From positions 3,652,425 to 3,716,424 of the forward strand of contig NZ_JAQNDM010000002.1 in the NCBI RefSeq assembly GCF_028368975.1: DNA of 64,000 bases, in the 5' to 3' direction. Shown one piece after another: positions 34,289 to 44,011 of the stretch; within the stretch, counting starts at the first letter, position 1, and the number at the start of each line of letters is the position of its first letter. The translations under genes were made by a program, and so were the position numbers. The DNA comes from Stigmatella ashevillena. Lineage in GTDB: Bacteria > Myxococcota > Myxococcia > Myxococcales > Myxococcaceae. Under the pieces are notes generated by a model. The model saw nothing but the letters and a program-made list of their open reading frames with translations, was not told the DNA's origin and did not search any database.

Positions 34289-37200
34289 TCACCCGAACGT
34301 CACGTTCAGCGGGAGCGCCACCGTGAAGGTGGCTCCTCCGCCCTCCGTGGGCATGAGGCGAATGCTGCCATCGTGCGCTTCCGCAATGTGGCGAGAGATC
34401 CATAATCCCAGCCCGAACCCGCCATAGTTTTTCTCGGAAACGGCGCGCTCGAAGCGCCCGAAGATGCGCTCCTCATCCTCTGGCCCGATGCCGGCGCCGT
34501 GATCCATCACCGTGAGGAAGGCATGGTCCGAATCCCTCCGCACAGCCACCTCAACGGGCTTTCCCGCCCCGAACTTGAGTGCGTTGTCGAGGAGGCCTTC
34601 GAGGAGCTGGTGCAGCCTCGCCCGGTCGCAGTGTCCCATGACGGGCAAGGGCGCATTCAAGGTGAGGACGCAACCGGCGTGAGCGGCCTTGCTCCGCGCC
34701 TGCTCCACGACGGCGCTCGCGACCGCCAACAAGTCTACTTCCTGCCGTGCGAGCTTCAGGCGGCCGGTGACGAACTCGGACGCGTCCAGCAACTGCTCGA
34801 CGAGGCGCGCCAAGCGGTGCAGCTGTTTCTGCGTCGTTTGCGCCTTCACCCCGATCGGTTCCAGCGAAGCCTCGGCACCGCCTTCACGGCCCATGCTTCG
34901 GACCAAGGATTGAAAGTTGAGAGACAGGGCGCTCACGGGCGTGCGCAGCTCATGGCTGACGAGACTGAGAAACTCGTCTCGCACCCGCACGGACTCGCGC
35001 AGCACCTTCTTCTCAAGCTCGCTGCGGACCACCTCCCGGCGCACGCGAGCCATGTCGAGATGGGTGCGCACCCGGACCATGAGCTCGCGAGCAGAGAAGG
35101 GCTTCACCAGGTAGTCATCCGCTCCGCTCTGTAAACCCTCCACCGTGGACTCATCGCCCGCTCGCGCGGAGAGCAGGATGATGGGGATGGCGCGCGTGTC
35201 CTTGTCGGCGCGAAGGGCGCGCACCAACCCCAAGCCGTCCAACCCCGGCATCATCACATCGGAGAGGACCAAGTCCGGCGGCTGGACGCGCACCCGCTCG
35301 AGTGCGTCGTGTCCATTCGTGGCTGTCTCGACGTGGGGGAAGACGCGCCCAAGCAACCCAGCGACGTAGGTGCGCAGGTCGGCGTTGTCGTCGACGAGGA
35401 GGATGCGGGAGCGCGCAATCTCTTCAGGCACCTCCAGCACCGGGGCCTCGGACGCTTCGGCGCTGGACATGTCCGTGCCCGTGGCATCTGCGGACCAGCG
35501 CTGCGCCTCCTCAACGAAGGGCGCGGCCCCCGAGGCGAAAGAGCCCGGCCGGAGCGTGTGCTCGATTCGCTCTGGAGGCAGGTGGGCCGAACCGCGTGGC
35601 AGCCGCAGGGTGAAGGCCGTGCCCTTACCGAGCGTGCTCTCCACCGAGATGCTACCGCCGTGAAGCTTCATCAACTCCTGCACCAGGGCGAGACCGATGC
35701 CCGTGCCTTCGTGGCTTCGTCCCTGGGTAGCACGGACGCGGTAGAAGCGCTCGAAGACGCGCGGAAGCTCTTCTTCGGGAATCCCCACCCCAGTGTCCTG
35801 GACGGTGAGGACCGCATGGTCGTCCTGCCACCTGAGGACAATACGGATCTCACCTTCATAGGTGTACTTCACTGCATTCGAGAGAAGGTTCAAGACAACC
35901 TTCTCCCACATCTCCGGGTCGACGTAGAGGGGCTCGGGCAGGGGGGGGCAATCCACCACCAGCCTCAAGCCCGCGCTCTCTACCGCGGATTGAAAGGCGC
36001 TCGCGAGGTTGCGCGTCACGGAGGAAAGGTCTACCGGCACGTAGTGGGCCTGGGCCCGGCCCGCCTCCATCCGCGAGAAGTCGAGCAGCGTGTTGACCAT
36101 CTTGTAGAGCCGCAAGGCATTGCGGCGAACCAGGTCGAGCTTCTCTCCTTCCAACGATTTTTCCGGCTTGGACAACGCATCCTCGACGGGACCGAGAATG
36201 AGCGTGAGCGGGGTCCTGAATTCATGGCTCACATTGCTGAAGAATGCCGTCTTCGCCTGGTCAAGCAGGGCCAACGCCTCTGCCCGCTGCTTTTCCTGCT
36301 CATAGGCACGGGCACTGGAGATGCTGGCCGCGAGCTGCCGCGCCAGAAGCTGCAGGAAGCCGCGGTACTCGTCGTCCAGCGCGACCAGTGGGCTCAGGCC
36401 CGCCACCAGCACGCCCATGCCCGCGGTATCCGCGCCCATGGGCACGGGAAGGACGAGGGCGCGCGTCGCTGGCTCGGGCCAAGGGCCGCCAGGAAGGCGG
36501 CCAAACTTCAAGTGGAGGTCTTCGACCAGTGCCTCCTGCCTCAGGCTGGCAACGGCGGCGAGTGGCCACGCGTCGGTGTCGCCAAGGCTCAGCCCGAGAG
36601 GGGCTGCGGGGGCTCCCCGCTCAAGGCCGGAGCAGCTCACCAGGTGCGCCTTCTCGGCCTTGACGACGTAGAGGAGCGCGAAAGGCAGATCGTTACCAGC
36701 CTGCGCAAGGACTTCTTCCAGCGAGCGGAAAACCCCTTCGACCTTCTTATCGAGCGCCGCCCGGATGGACAGTTCCCGGAGGATCCCCAGCCGGCGATCA
36801 CCCACCACCTGGCGCGTCGTCTCGCTCGCGATGGCGAAGAGGCCCGCGATCTCCCCCATCTCACCGATGGTCGGATTGTAGGACCAGGTGAAGTATGCCT
36901 CTTCTCTCAACCCGCCAGGCCGCCGTGCAAAATTGACGTTCCCGTTCTCGATGAACAGGGGCTCTCCCGTCTCGTGAACGCGCTTCATCAAGGGGCCGAG
37001 GAGCGCCCACTCCTCGGCAAGCGCCTCATGCCCGCGCGCGCCCATGGTCTGGGGATGCTTCGCCCCCAGGATGGGCCGGAACGGATCGTTGTAGAGCATT
37101 CGGAGCTCGGGACCCCAGAACAGAATGATGGGATAAGGGGAGCGGAGCATCGTGCTGATGGAGGTCCGCAGAGACTGGGGCCAAGCTTCGACCGGTCCCA

Positions 37201-40200
37201 GCGAGTTCTTGGACCAGTCAATGGAGCGCATCAGCGCGCCCATCTCTCCGCCGCCTTGAATGAAACTCTCCTCGGCGCCCGGCCGCGGGAGTGCGATGCG
37301 GAGTGCTGGCGAGACCGCGCCCGCCTTCTGTTGTCCGGATGGAAGCGAGAAAGAGAAGGTGCTGCCCTCGCCAGAGGTCCTCTCGAGCCGGATGTGCCCT
37401 CCGTGGCTCTCCACGATGCCCTTGGCGATGGAGAGGCCCAGGCCATGTCCCTCACGCTTGTTCTGCGCCCCGTGCCAGTAACGATCGAAGATGTGCGGTT
37501 GCGCGGAAAGAGGGACCCCCGGGCCGGTATCCACTACGCTGAGACGGATGTCCTCGGTCTCCACCTCGGCCTTGGCCCGCAGGAGGATGCTGCCCCCAGG
37601 GGGCGTGAATTTGATCGCGTTGGAGAGCAGATTTCCGAGCGCTTGAAGGATCCGTTCCTTGTCACACGGCAGGATGAGTCCTGGCTCCACTTCGAAGGCG
37701 AGCTGCAAGCCTTTCTCGGCCGCGTGAGGCTCGAACAATTCCCGGGCATCACGGACGAGCTCATCGACCCTCTGCGGGTGAGCCTGGACGGAGAGTGTTC
37801 CGGCATCAATGCTCGCCAAATCCAGCAGATCATCGATGAGCCGGTTCATCCGGTCCGCGGAACGTCGAATGGCGTCCGCCTGCTTGTGCACGCGGGCGAG
37901 CGGCTCACCCTCGGGAGGAATTCGCCGGAGGAGTTCGGCGGAGGTGCGAATGGCGGTGAGCGGCGAGCGCAAGTCGTGGCTGACGACGGCGAGCATGTCC
38001 TCGCGAAGACGCGTGGCGCGGCGGGACTCCTCGAGAAAACGCAGGGTGTCCTCCACGTGGGCGCGTTCCGAGCGGACCGCCGCCTGGCGCAGTTGCGAAA
38101 CCGTGAGCAGCGCGGTGACGCGCGCCAAGAGCTCCTTCGCGGAGAAGGGCTTGACGAGGTACGCATCCGCGCCACTGTTCAGCCCTTGAATGGTGGCCTC
38201 TTCGCCTGCACGTGCAGACAGGAGCAGGATGGGAATGGTGCGGGTGCGGCTGTCCGCGCGAAGGGATTGAACCAGCTCCAGACCATTCACCCCTGGCATC
38301 ATCACGTCGGAGATGATGAGGCTGGGAGGATTCGCCCGCGCGGCGGCGAGGGCCAAGGAGCCCTCGCTCACTGGCTCCACGCTCCAGTGCGGAGACAGGA
38401 GGCGTGAGAGGTAGATCCGCATGTCGGCGTTGTCGTCCGCCAACAAGATACGGGCTTCGGAGAGCGGGGGGGACGGCGCAGCGGGGAGAGTTGGCTCCGG
38501 ATTCCAGAGGGAGGCCTCCGCAAGGAACAAGCGGGATTCACTCCCGGTGGAGGGGATCGTCCGGGGAGCCCCCAGGTGCTCTTGGGGCAAGTGCGCAGAG
38601 CCAGCCGGGAGGCTGACCGTGAACGTGCTTCCCTGGCCGAGGACACTTTTCACCGTCACTCTTCCGCCGTGCAGCTTCACCAACTCCTGCACCAGCGCGA
38701 GCCCGATGCCCGTGCCCTCATGGCTGCGCCCTCGCGCTCCCTCTACCCGATGGAAGCGCTCGAAGATGCGGGGCAGCTCCGCCTCCGGCATACCCGTTCC
38801 CGTATCCTGAACGGTGAACTCCACACGATCGCCGAGCCACCTCAGCGCAATGAGAACCTCCCCCTGGAGGGTGAACTTCAAGGCGTTGGAGAGGAGGTTC
38901 AAGACAACCTTCTCCCACATGGCCGGGTCCACGTAGACGGCCTCGGGGAGGACGGGGCAGTCAACCACCAGCGCCAGACCGGCAGCCGCCATCGCCGAGC
39001 CGAAGTTGCTCGAGAGCTCGATCGTGAGGGCGGACAGATCCGTCGGGACGAAGGAAGCCTGGGCGCGCCCGGCCTCCATGCGGGCGAAGTCGAGCAGCGT
39101 GTTGACGAGCTTCCGCAGGCGCAGACCATTGCGGTGCACCACTTCCTGCCGTTCCCGCTGCTTGGGGGGGAGGGGATGTTCGGTGTCCTCCAGGCCATCC
39201 TCGACGAGCCCGAGCATCAGCGCGAGCGGGGTGCGAAACTCGTGGCTCACGTTGTTGAAGAAAGCCGTCTTGGTACGGTCAATCTCCGCCAGTGCCTCCG
39301 CCCGCTTCTTTTCCTCCTCGTAGGCGCACGCGCTGCTGACGGCGGTGGCGATGTGATCCGCCACCAACCCAAGAAATCCACGGTAGTCGTCGTCGGGGGC
39401 GCGCCTCGCGCTCAAGCCCGCGACGAGAAAGCCATGGAGGCGCACAGAGCCTGCACGGGAAATGGGGAACACCCAGGCCGAGTGAGGAGCTTCCGGCCAG
39501 GTGCCTCTGGGAAGCTCCGCGAAGCGGGCGCGCACATCCGGGACGAATTGGGGGGTCAGGGTCGCAGCCGCATCCGCGAAGGGCCACAGCAGGCTTGCCT
39601 GAGGTGCGCCCATGAGCGAAACAGCGGCTGCTGTATCCGTCCCCCAGCCGGCCGTCTCTACCAATTCGGGCCTCTCACCCGCGTCATTCATCCGGTACAG
39701 CAAGGCGAAGGGAACGTCCAAAACGTTGCCCGCCAGCACCTGGGCGGCTTCTCGCCACGCATCTTGTTCCCGCCTCACCGGTCCCGCGCGCGCCGCGAGG
39801 TCTCTCAGTGTCCGCAACCGTCGTTCGCCGAGCACCCGGCCGGTCGTTTCGGTGACGGTGACATGAACACCTCCGACGCCCCCACTCTCGTCTCGTATCG
39901 GACTGTACGAGAAGGTGAAGTAGCACTCCTCGAGATAGCCATTGCGGTCAAGCGGGAGCATCCAGTCTTCGGAGCCGACCGCCTTCCCTTGTCTCACTTC
40001 CTCGAACATCGGACCGATGAGGTGCCAGCCCTCCGCGAACGTGGCCTGGGAGCTGCCGCCCAGGGCGCCGGGATGCTTGGTCGAGCCAAGAATCGGGCGG
40101 AACCCATCGTTGTAGAACTGAACGAACTGGGACCCCCACGCGATGTACATTGGAAAGCGCGATTCGAGCAGGATGCCGACCGCCGTGCGCAGCGACTGGG

Positions 40201-40375
40201 GCCACGTTTCCAGCGGCCCCACGGGAGTCTGAGCCCAATCGATGGAGCGCATGAGGGCTCCCATCTCGCCCCCACCCACGGGCAGCGCCGCAGCGGCTCC
40301 TTGAGGCTCGCCCGGCGGCTGGGGGGCGGAAGAGGAACTGCTCGCCGCTTCGTGAGGTGTGCTTGAGGTACCCAT
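34289..40375 (-). CDS. Hybrid histidine kinase built from an internal tandem duplication
   Basis: 2028 residues made of two similar halves. Half one (about 33-1010): PAS-like sensor starting GGGEMGALMRSIDW, a GAF-like region, kinase with NVSHEFRTPL (His 378), ATPase, receiver (ISDVMMPGVNG, Asp 690; LVKPFSAKELL), then a second kinase with VVSHDLRSPL (His 800) and its ATPase. Half two (about 1041-2028): again GGGEMGALMRSIDW, GAF-like, kinase with NVSHEFRTPL (His 1384), receiver (LSDVMMPGLDG, Asp 1706; LVKPFSARELM) and final kinase LVSHELRTPV (His 1808). There are no membrane segments, so sensing is cytoplasmic. Four kinase and two receiver modules in one chain allow an internal relay. The ATG at 40375 is the first likely start; a weak GTG lies 6 codons earlier. 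The terminal output protein is not encoded nearby. Confidence 0.92.
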   Translation of the reverse strand: MGTSSTPHEAASSSSSAPQPPGEPQGAAAALPVGGGEMGALMRSIDWAQTPVGPLETWPQSLRTAVGILLESRFPMYIAWGSQFVQFYNDGFRPILGSTKHPGALGGSSQATFAEGWHLIGPMFEEVRQGKAVGSEDWMLPLDRNGYLEECYFTFSYSPIRDESGGVGGVHVTVTETTGRVLGERRLRTLRDLAARAGPVRREQDAWREAAQVLAGNVLDVPFALLYRMNDAGERPELVETAGWGTDTAAAVSLMGAPQASLLWPFADAAATLTPQFVPDVRARFAELPRGTWPEAPHSAWVFPISRAGSVRLHGFLVAGLSARRAPDDDYRGFLGLVADHIATAVSSACAYEEEKKRAEALAEIDRTKTAFFNNVSHEFRTPLALMLGLVEDGLEDTEHPLPPKQRERQEVVHRNGLRLRKLVNTLLDFARMEAGRAQASFVPTDLSALTIELSSNFGSAMAAAGLALVVDCPVLPEAVYVDPAMWEKVVLNLLSNALKFTLQGEVLIALRWLGDRVEFTVQDTGTGMPEAELPRIFERFHRVEGARGRSHEGTGIGLALVQELVKLHGGRVTVKSVLGQGSTFTVSLPAGSAHLPQEHLGAPRTIPSTGSESRLFLAEASLWNPEPTLPAAPSPPLSEARILLADDNADMRIYLSRLLSPHWSVEPVSEGSLALAAARANPPSLIISDVMMPGVNGLELVQSLRADSRTRTIPILLLSARAGEEATIQGLNSGADAYLVKPFSAKELLARVTALLTVSQLRQAAVRSERAHVEDTLRFLEESRRATRLREDMLAVVSHDLRSPLTAIRTSAELLRRIPPEGEPLARVHKQADAIRRSADRMNRLIDDLLDLASIDAGTLSVQAHPQRVDELVRDARELFEPHAAEKGLQLAFEVEPGLILPCDKERILQALGNLLSNAIKFTPPGGSILLRAKAEVETEDIRLSVVDTGPGVPLSAQPHIFDRYWHGAQNKREGHGLGLSIAKGIVESHGGHIRLERTSGEGSTFSFSLPSGQQKAGAVSPALRIALPRPGAEESFIQGGGEMGALMRSIDWSKNSLGPVEAWPQSLRTSISTMLRSPYPIILFWGPELRMLYNDPFRPILGAKHPQTMGARGHEALAEEWALLGPLMKRVHETGEPLFIENGNVNFARRPGGLREEAYFTWSYNPTIGEMGEIAGLFAIASETTRQVVGDRRLGILRELSIRAALDKKVEGVFRSLEEVLAQAGNDLPFALLYVVKAEKAHLVSCSGLERGAPAAPLGLSLGDTDAWPLAAVASLRQEALVEDLHLKFGRLPGGPWPEPATRALVLPVPMGADTAGMGVLVAGLSPLVALDDEYRGFLQLLARQLAASISSARAYEQEKQRAEALALLDQAKTAFFSNVSHEFRTPLTLILGPVEDALSKPEKSLEGEKLDLVRRNALRLYKMVNTLLDFSRMEAGRAQAHYVPVDLSSVTRNLASAFQSAVESAGLRLVVDCPPLPEPLYVDPEMWEKVVLNLLSNAVKYTYEGEIRIVLRWQDDHAVLTVQDTGVGIPEEELPRVFERFYRVRATQGRSHEGTGIGLALVQELMKLHGGSISVESTLGKGTAFTLRLPRGSAHLPPERIEHTLRPGSFASGAAPFVEEAQRWSADATGTDMSSAEASEAPVLEVPEEIARSRILLVDDNADLRTYVAGLLGRVFPHVETATNGHDALERVRVQPPDLVLSDVMMPGLDGLGLVRALRADKDTRAIPIILLSARAGDESTVEGLQSGADDYLVKPFSARELMVRVRTHLDMARVRREVVRSELEKKVLRESVRVRDEFLSLVSHELRTPVSALSLNFQSLVRSMGREGGAEASLEPIGVKAQTTQKQLHRLARLVEQLLDASEFVTGRLKLARQEVDLLAVASAVVEQARSKAAHAGCVLTLNAPLPVMGHCDRARLHQLLEGLLDNALKFGAGKPVEVAVRRDSDHAFLTVMDHGAGIGPEDEERIFGRFERAVSEKNYGGFGLGLWISRHIAEAHDGSIRLMPTEGGGATFTVALPLNVTFG

Positions 40376-40738
40376 CCAAGCACTCGATACCACACACCCT
40401 TTTGTGAGGGTGGGCAGAGCAGTTTCAGTCCAGAGCCCTCTTGCCTGAGTGCTTCCGAGTCGCAAGGAGGGCGGGCAGGCGCGATGCGCTCGGAGAGACC
40501 CAAGGAAAATAGGCGGAATAGGGGCCCACTGGCTCGGCGGCGGGCGAGGAGGCGCAGGAGGAGACGGCTGGGGCCAGCAAGGCCGTGCGCGGCGCCGGTG
40601 GAGGGGCCGAGCCTCCCCAGGGTTCCGTATTGCCACAGTGACGTCCACCTGCGCCCGGCGGATTCTTCATGCGCGAGTTCGTCTGCCCCCCGTTGCCTCA
40701 GCCGCGCAAGTACTCTGCCCAACAAACCGAGGGGCTCT

Positions 40739-41656
40739 ATGTCCAAAGACCGGTCCGGGAAGGTCCATGTCGAGAACCACGAGGAGCCTGCCAGCGCAGC
40801 GGAAGTCCTGCCCATCCCCGAACTTCTCGCCTTCGCGCCAGGACGGGCGAGGGCCATGCTGGACGAGGGCCTTCGTGAGCGCCCCGAGAGCGCCCCCCTG
40901 CGCTACAGGCTGGCACTTCTGCACGAGCGTCAAGGTCACCGCGACGAGGCCCTCGCTGCCTTGCGAGAAGCCGTGGCACGCGAGCCGAGGTTGTTGGAGG
41001 CGGCGGCAACGGACTTCGCGGCGCTCGACCGGCTCTTCCTTCACGAGATTGGCTTGGAGACCGTTCCGGAGGCCATTGGGGACTTCACTCGACTGAAGAC
41101 ACTGGACCTCGGCCACAATCTCATCAACGCGCTGCCGGACAGCATCGGCACGCTGCGCGAACTTGAGGTCCTCTACGTCCATGAGAATCGACTCACCAAG
41201 CTTCCCGACGCACTCGGCGAACTCTCCGCGGTGACATACCTGAATGCCGGCGAGAATCCGCTGGCCCGACTGCCGGACGCCATCGGACGGATGAGCAGCC
41301 TCATTGAGCTACGCCTGCTCCATGCGGGGCTCCATGAGCTGCCCACCGCCATCGGAAGGCTCGCGTCCCTCCGCGAGTTGCACCTGCGCGGCAACCACCT
41401 GACTGCGCTCCCAGCGGCAATCGGTGAATTGCGCGAACTGCGCCACCTCGACCTGCGTGAGAATCGCCTCACCGCCCTTCCAGACGCCATTGCGGGGCTG
41501 CCTCGGCTTCGTGTCCTCGATTTGCGTGCCAATCCGCTCCGGACCCTGCCACCCGGTCTGAACGCGATGCACGCCCTGGAGAAACTGGACCTGCGCTGGA
41601 CCGGACTGTCCCCTCCGCCGGGCCTCCGCGAACGCGGCTGCGTCGTGCTGGTCTAG
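40739..41656 (+). CDS. Leucine-rich-repeat protein
   Basis: 305 residues, cytoplasmic. Residues about 25-95 form a TPR-like helical pair (LRYRLALLHERQGHRDEALA). From about 100 come eight to nine leucine-rich repeats of 23 residues with consensus LPxxIGxLxxLxxLxLxxN, for example LKTLDLGHNLINALPDSIG, then LRELHLRGNHLTALPAAIG. These are the bacterial (IRREKO/plant-like) type used for protein binding. GAGGGG is five bases before the ATG. It is divergent from the giant kinase. The intervening 363 bp (40376-40738) are GC-rich and contain no gene I can support. It could be an interaction partner of the kinase, which is speculation. Confidence 0.88.
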   Translation: MSKDRSGKVHVENHEEPASAAEVLPIPELLAFAPGRARAMLDEGLRERPESAPLRYRLALLHERQGHRDEALAALREAVAREPRLLEAAATDFAALDRLFLHEIGLETVPEAIGDFTRLKTLDLGHNLINALPDSIGTLRELEVLYVHENRLTKLPDALGELSAVTYLNAGENPLARLPDAIGRMSSLIELRLLHAGLHELPTAIGRLASLRELHLRGNHLTALPAAIGELRELRHLDLRENRLTALPDAIAGLPRLRVLDLRANPLRTLPPGLNAMHALEKLDLRWTGLSPPPGLRERGCVVLV

Positions 41657-41727
41657 TCCTCACAACCATCACCGCTGGGGAGAGCGCGGAGCGCTGGGGC
41701 GCCTCCTCGCAGCCGCCTGCCCGGATT

Positions 41728-42270
41728 TCAGAGCGCCAGGACGAGCACGAGATCGCGTTGCAAGTCGTTTCCCAGCAGGAAGTGCATCTCGCCCACCTCG
41801 GTGAAGCCCCAACGCGAGTAGAAGGCCCGTGCGCGGGCATTGCGTTCCCACACTCCCAACCACAGCACGTCATGCCTCCGAGTTCGCCCCTCCTCCAAAC
41901 AGCGGAGCATGAGCGCGGCCCCCACCCTGACGCCCAGAAAGGGCCGGTCCACGTACAGGCGGGACAGATTGAGCGGGCGCTCGGTCTGCACGCCCTGCTC
42001 GCGGGCTCCATCACGTAGCAGGGCGAAGCCTGCGGGGACTCCGGAGACCTCCGCCAGCAGGTACAGGTTGCGCGGATCCTTCAGCTCCGCTTCCTGGATC
42101 TCCGGCCGGTAGTGCGAGGCGAGGAACGCCTCCACGTCCTCGGGGGTGTTGTCGGCGGCGAAGGTGTCTCGGAACGTGCGCGCGCCGATCTCCGTCAGGG
42201 TCGCCGCGTCCGCCAGCGCCGCAGGGCGGATCCTCACGACGTGCGTGGGACTCGTCTCGAGAGTCGTCAT
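41728..42270 (-). CDS. GNAT-family N-acetyltransferase
   Basis: 180 residues. The acetyl-CoA-binding motif A is visible as SRLYVDRPFLGVRVGAALML (R/Q-x-x-G-x-G/A type), motif B as LWLGVWERNARARAFYSRWG followed by FTEVG. The N-terminus VRIRPAALADAATLTEIGAR is typical. The family transfers acetyl groups to amines; similarity is to PaiA/SpeG-like diamine or small-molecule acetyltransferases, with substrate unknown. No clear ribosome site before the ATG. Nothing recognisable lies in 42271-42399. Confidence 0.88.
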   Translation of the reverse strand: MTTLETSPTHVVRIRPAALADAATLTEIGARTFRDTFAADNTPEDVEAFLASHYRPEIQEAELKDPRNLYLLAEVSGVPAGFALLRDGAREQGVQTERPLNLSRLYVDRPFLGVRVGAALMLRCLEEGRTRRHDVLWLGVWERNARARAFYSRWGFTEVGEMHFLLGNDLQRDLVLVLAL

Positions 42271-42399
42271 CGGCTGACACTCTAGCGCAACGGGCGCGCG
42301 GTGGGAGACTGAGCAACCGTCAACTGCACACGCGGAAGCGCCGAGGAGCCCCTCCGGCGCCTCTGGCCCATGACCTCCACAAACGTTAGGCGCTCCTAG

Positions 42400-42819
42400 T
42401 CATGACGTCTCCGAGGTGGCGACGAGGGTGGCGCGCGCAAGCGTGTGCCCGAGCATGACGAACGAGATGTGCGCCGACGTTCCGTCTTTCGGCACCGCCA
42501 GCGTGTCGACGTCAAGCGCTCGGACCACGATGAAGTAGCGGTGTGGACCGTCGCCCTTCGGAGGTGTCGCTCTCACGTAGCCCGCCACTCGTGCGTCGTT
42601 GGGGAGCTGCACTGCGTCCTTCGGCAGCAACGCGCCGTCGACCGTGCCCGCGCCGCGGGGGAGCGAAGTCACGCTCGCGGGGATATAGAACACCGCCCAA
42701 TGCCAGAAGCCGCGGGGGGTCGGGGCGTCGGCATCGTACACGGTCACGGCGTAGCCCTTCGTGCCCGCGGGAGCACCGCTCCATTCGAGCTGCGGGGAGA
42801 TGTCCTTGCCTTCAGCGCC
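42400..42819 (-). pseudogene. N-terminally truncated YbhB/Raf-kinase-inhibitor-like protein
   Basis: About 140 codons of a PEBP-family protein: GKDISPQLEWSGAP, then YDADAPTPRGFWHWAVFYIP (the DxDxP ligand loop and the H-W-A-V strand), GDGPHRYFIVVRALD and the C-terminal GHTLARATLVA. The usual first 35 residues, up to the TCEG preceding GKDISPQ, are missing. The family match begins exactly where the upstream redoxin gene stops (42812), and no start or ribosome site lies at the junction. A deletion most likely removed its 5' end; readthrough fusion is not possible because the redoxin stop is in another frame. Probably inactive. Confidence 0.7.
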
Positions 42820-43918
42820 GGGGCTGCGCCAAGTCGACCGGCGCGTAGTAGTGCCGGTCGCCGAGCGCGTCAACGCGCCGCCAGAAATCCTCGCCAACGG
42901 CCAGACCGCTCGCGTTCTTCTCGGCCGTCTGTCGCCAGATCGCCCAGGACTCTGGGTGCAACCGGGTGGCCTCAGCGAACTCAGCCGCAGCCTCGTCGGC
43001 CTGCCCGTCGCGCAGCAGTGCATGGCCCAGACGAAAGTGCGCGTGGGCTTCGGCGATCGCCGCGTCGGGAACGGTCAGCCGCGCCATGGCAGCCCTCGCA
43101 TCGAGGGCGTATGGGCTCGCGCTACCACAGACAGCCCAGTCGCGCACAGCGTCGAGGTACGCCGCCTTCGCCCGGTCTCGCGCCTCTCGCGCCGCCTCCG
43201 GCATCGCGAAGCGCTTCCGATCCATCGCTCGGAAGCTGTCCGTCATGCCTGCCGACTCGGGCGGCCGCACCATGTGTCCGGTTTCGTCGATCCAGACGGC
43301 CTGCGGCACGTTGACGAGGTTGTACAGCTTCGCAGTGAGGTGATCGCGGTCGATCAGGCACGGGTAACCGGGTGAGGCCGCCTCAATCCAAGGCCGGGCC
43401 GCGTCGGGCTGGTCCAGCGCGATTGCCAGCACCGTGAAACCGTGCTCTTGGGCGGTCTCGTAGAGCGACTGCCAAACGGGCAAGTCTCCTCGGCAGCCGC
43501 ACCACGAAGCCCAGGTAACGAGAAAGACTTTGCGGCCTCGGTAGTCGGATAACCGATGCAGCCGCCCGTCGAGGTCAGGCAACGCGAAATCGGGCGCATC
43601 CAGCGAGGTCAGCGCAGCGGCAAGGCGCGATGCGCCCTCGCCAAGCACCCAGAGGTTCCCCGAGCGGCTATGTACGACAGGCCAGCCCGCGTGCCGCCAC
43701 ACGCCCGCCGCATCGACACGTTCGCCGTCGACCCGCTTCCGGCTGCTGCGTGGAAAGGGCAGACAGATGTCGTCTCGACACAGGCCCACGGGTTTCCATA
43801 GCCAACCGGTAGCGCGCTCGAGTTCCCCCTTGTCCAGCCAGAGGGCGTCGCCGTCAGCCGTCGCGCGCGCGAGGCGCGTGTCCTGCGATTCATGAATCAC
43901 TCGAATCTCGCTCGTCAT
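42812..43918 (-). CDS. Redoxin-domain protein with a CxC active site and TPR-like tail
   Basis: 368 residues, no signal peptide. An N-terminal 100-residue part of unknown function is followed by a TlpA/AhpC-like thioredoxin domain: LPDLDGRLHRLSDYRGRKVF, then VTWASWCGCRGDLPVW, and the cis-Pro loop VNVPQAVWIDE. The active site reads C-G-C rather than the common C-x-x-C. The C-terminal 100 residues are helical and TPR-like (AHFRLGHALLRDGQADEAAAE), ending YYAPVDLAQPRR. AAGGAG lies eight bases before the ATG. It is divergent from an AraC regulator over 93 bp, which probably controls it. A reductase or oxidative-stress role is inferred from the fold. Confidence 0.8.
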   Translation of the reverse strand: MTSEIRVIHESQDTRLARATADGDALWLDKGELERATGWLWKPVGLCRDDICLPFPRSSRKRVDGERVDAAGVWRHAGWPVVHSRSGNLWVLGEGASRLAAALTSLDAPDFALPDLDGRLHRLSDYRGRKVFLVTWASWCGCRGDLPVWQSLYETAQEHGFTVLAIALDQPDAARPWIEAASPGYPCLIDRDHLTAKLYNLVNVPQAVWIDETGHMVRPPESAGMTDSFRAMDRKRFAMPEAAREARDRAKAAYLDAVRDWAVCGSASPYALDARAAMARLTVPDAAIAEAHAHFRLGHALLRDGQADEAAAEFAEATRLHPESWAIWRQTAEKNASGLAVGEDFWRRVDALGDRHYYAPVDLAQPRR

Positions 43919-44011
43919 CGAAACGCTCCTTCATTTGAGTTGTGACCACCCTACGCAGCGGAGCGAGTCGAGGCCCGCCCAATTCTCGTTCACCCTTGCC
44001 TGATTCTCTCC

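Noticed and set aside
35309-38407. A 1032-codon open frame on the plus strand opposite the giant kinase gene
   Set aside because: It is the reverse shadow of a GC-rich coding sequence: composition is dominated by Arg, Gly, Ala and His, and no domain is visible.
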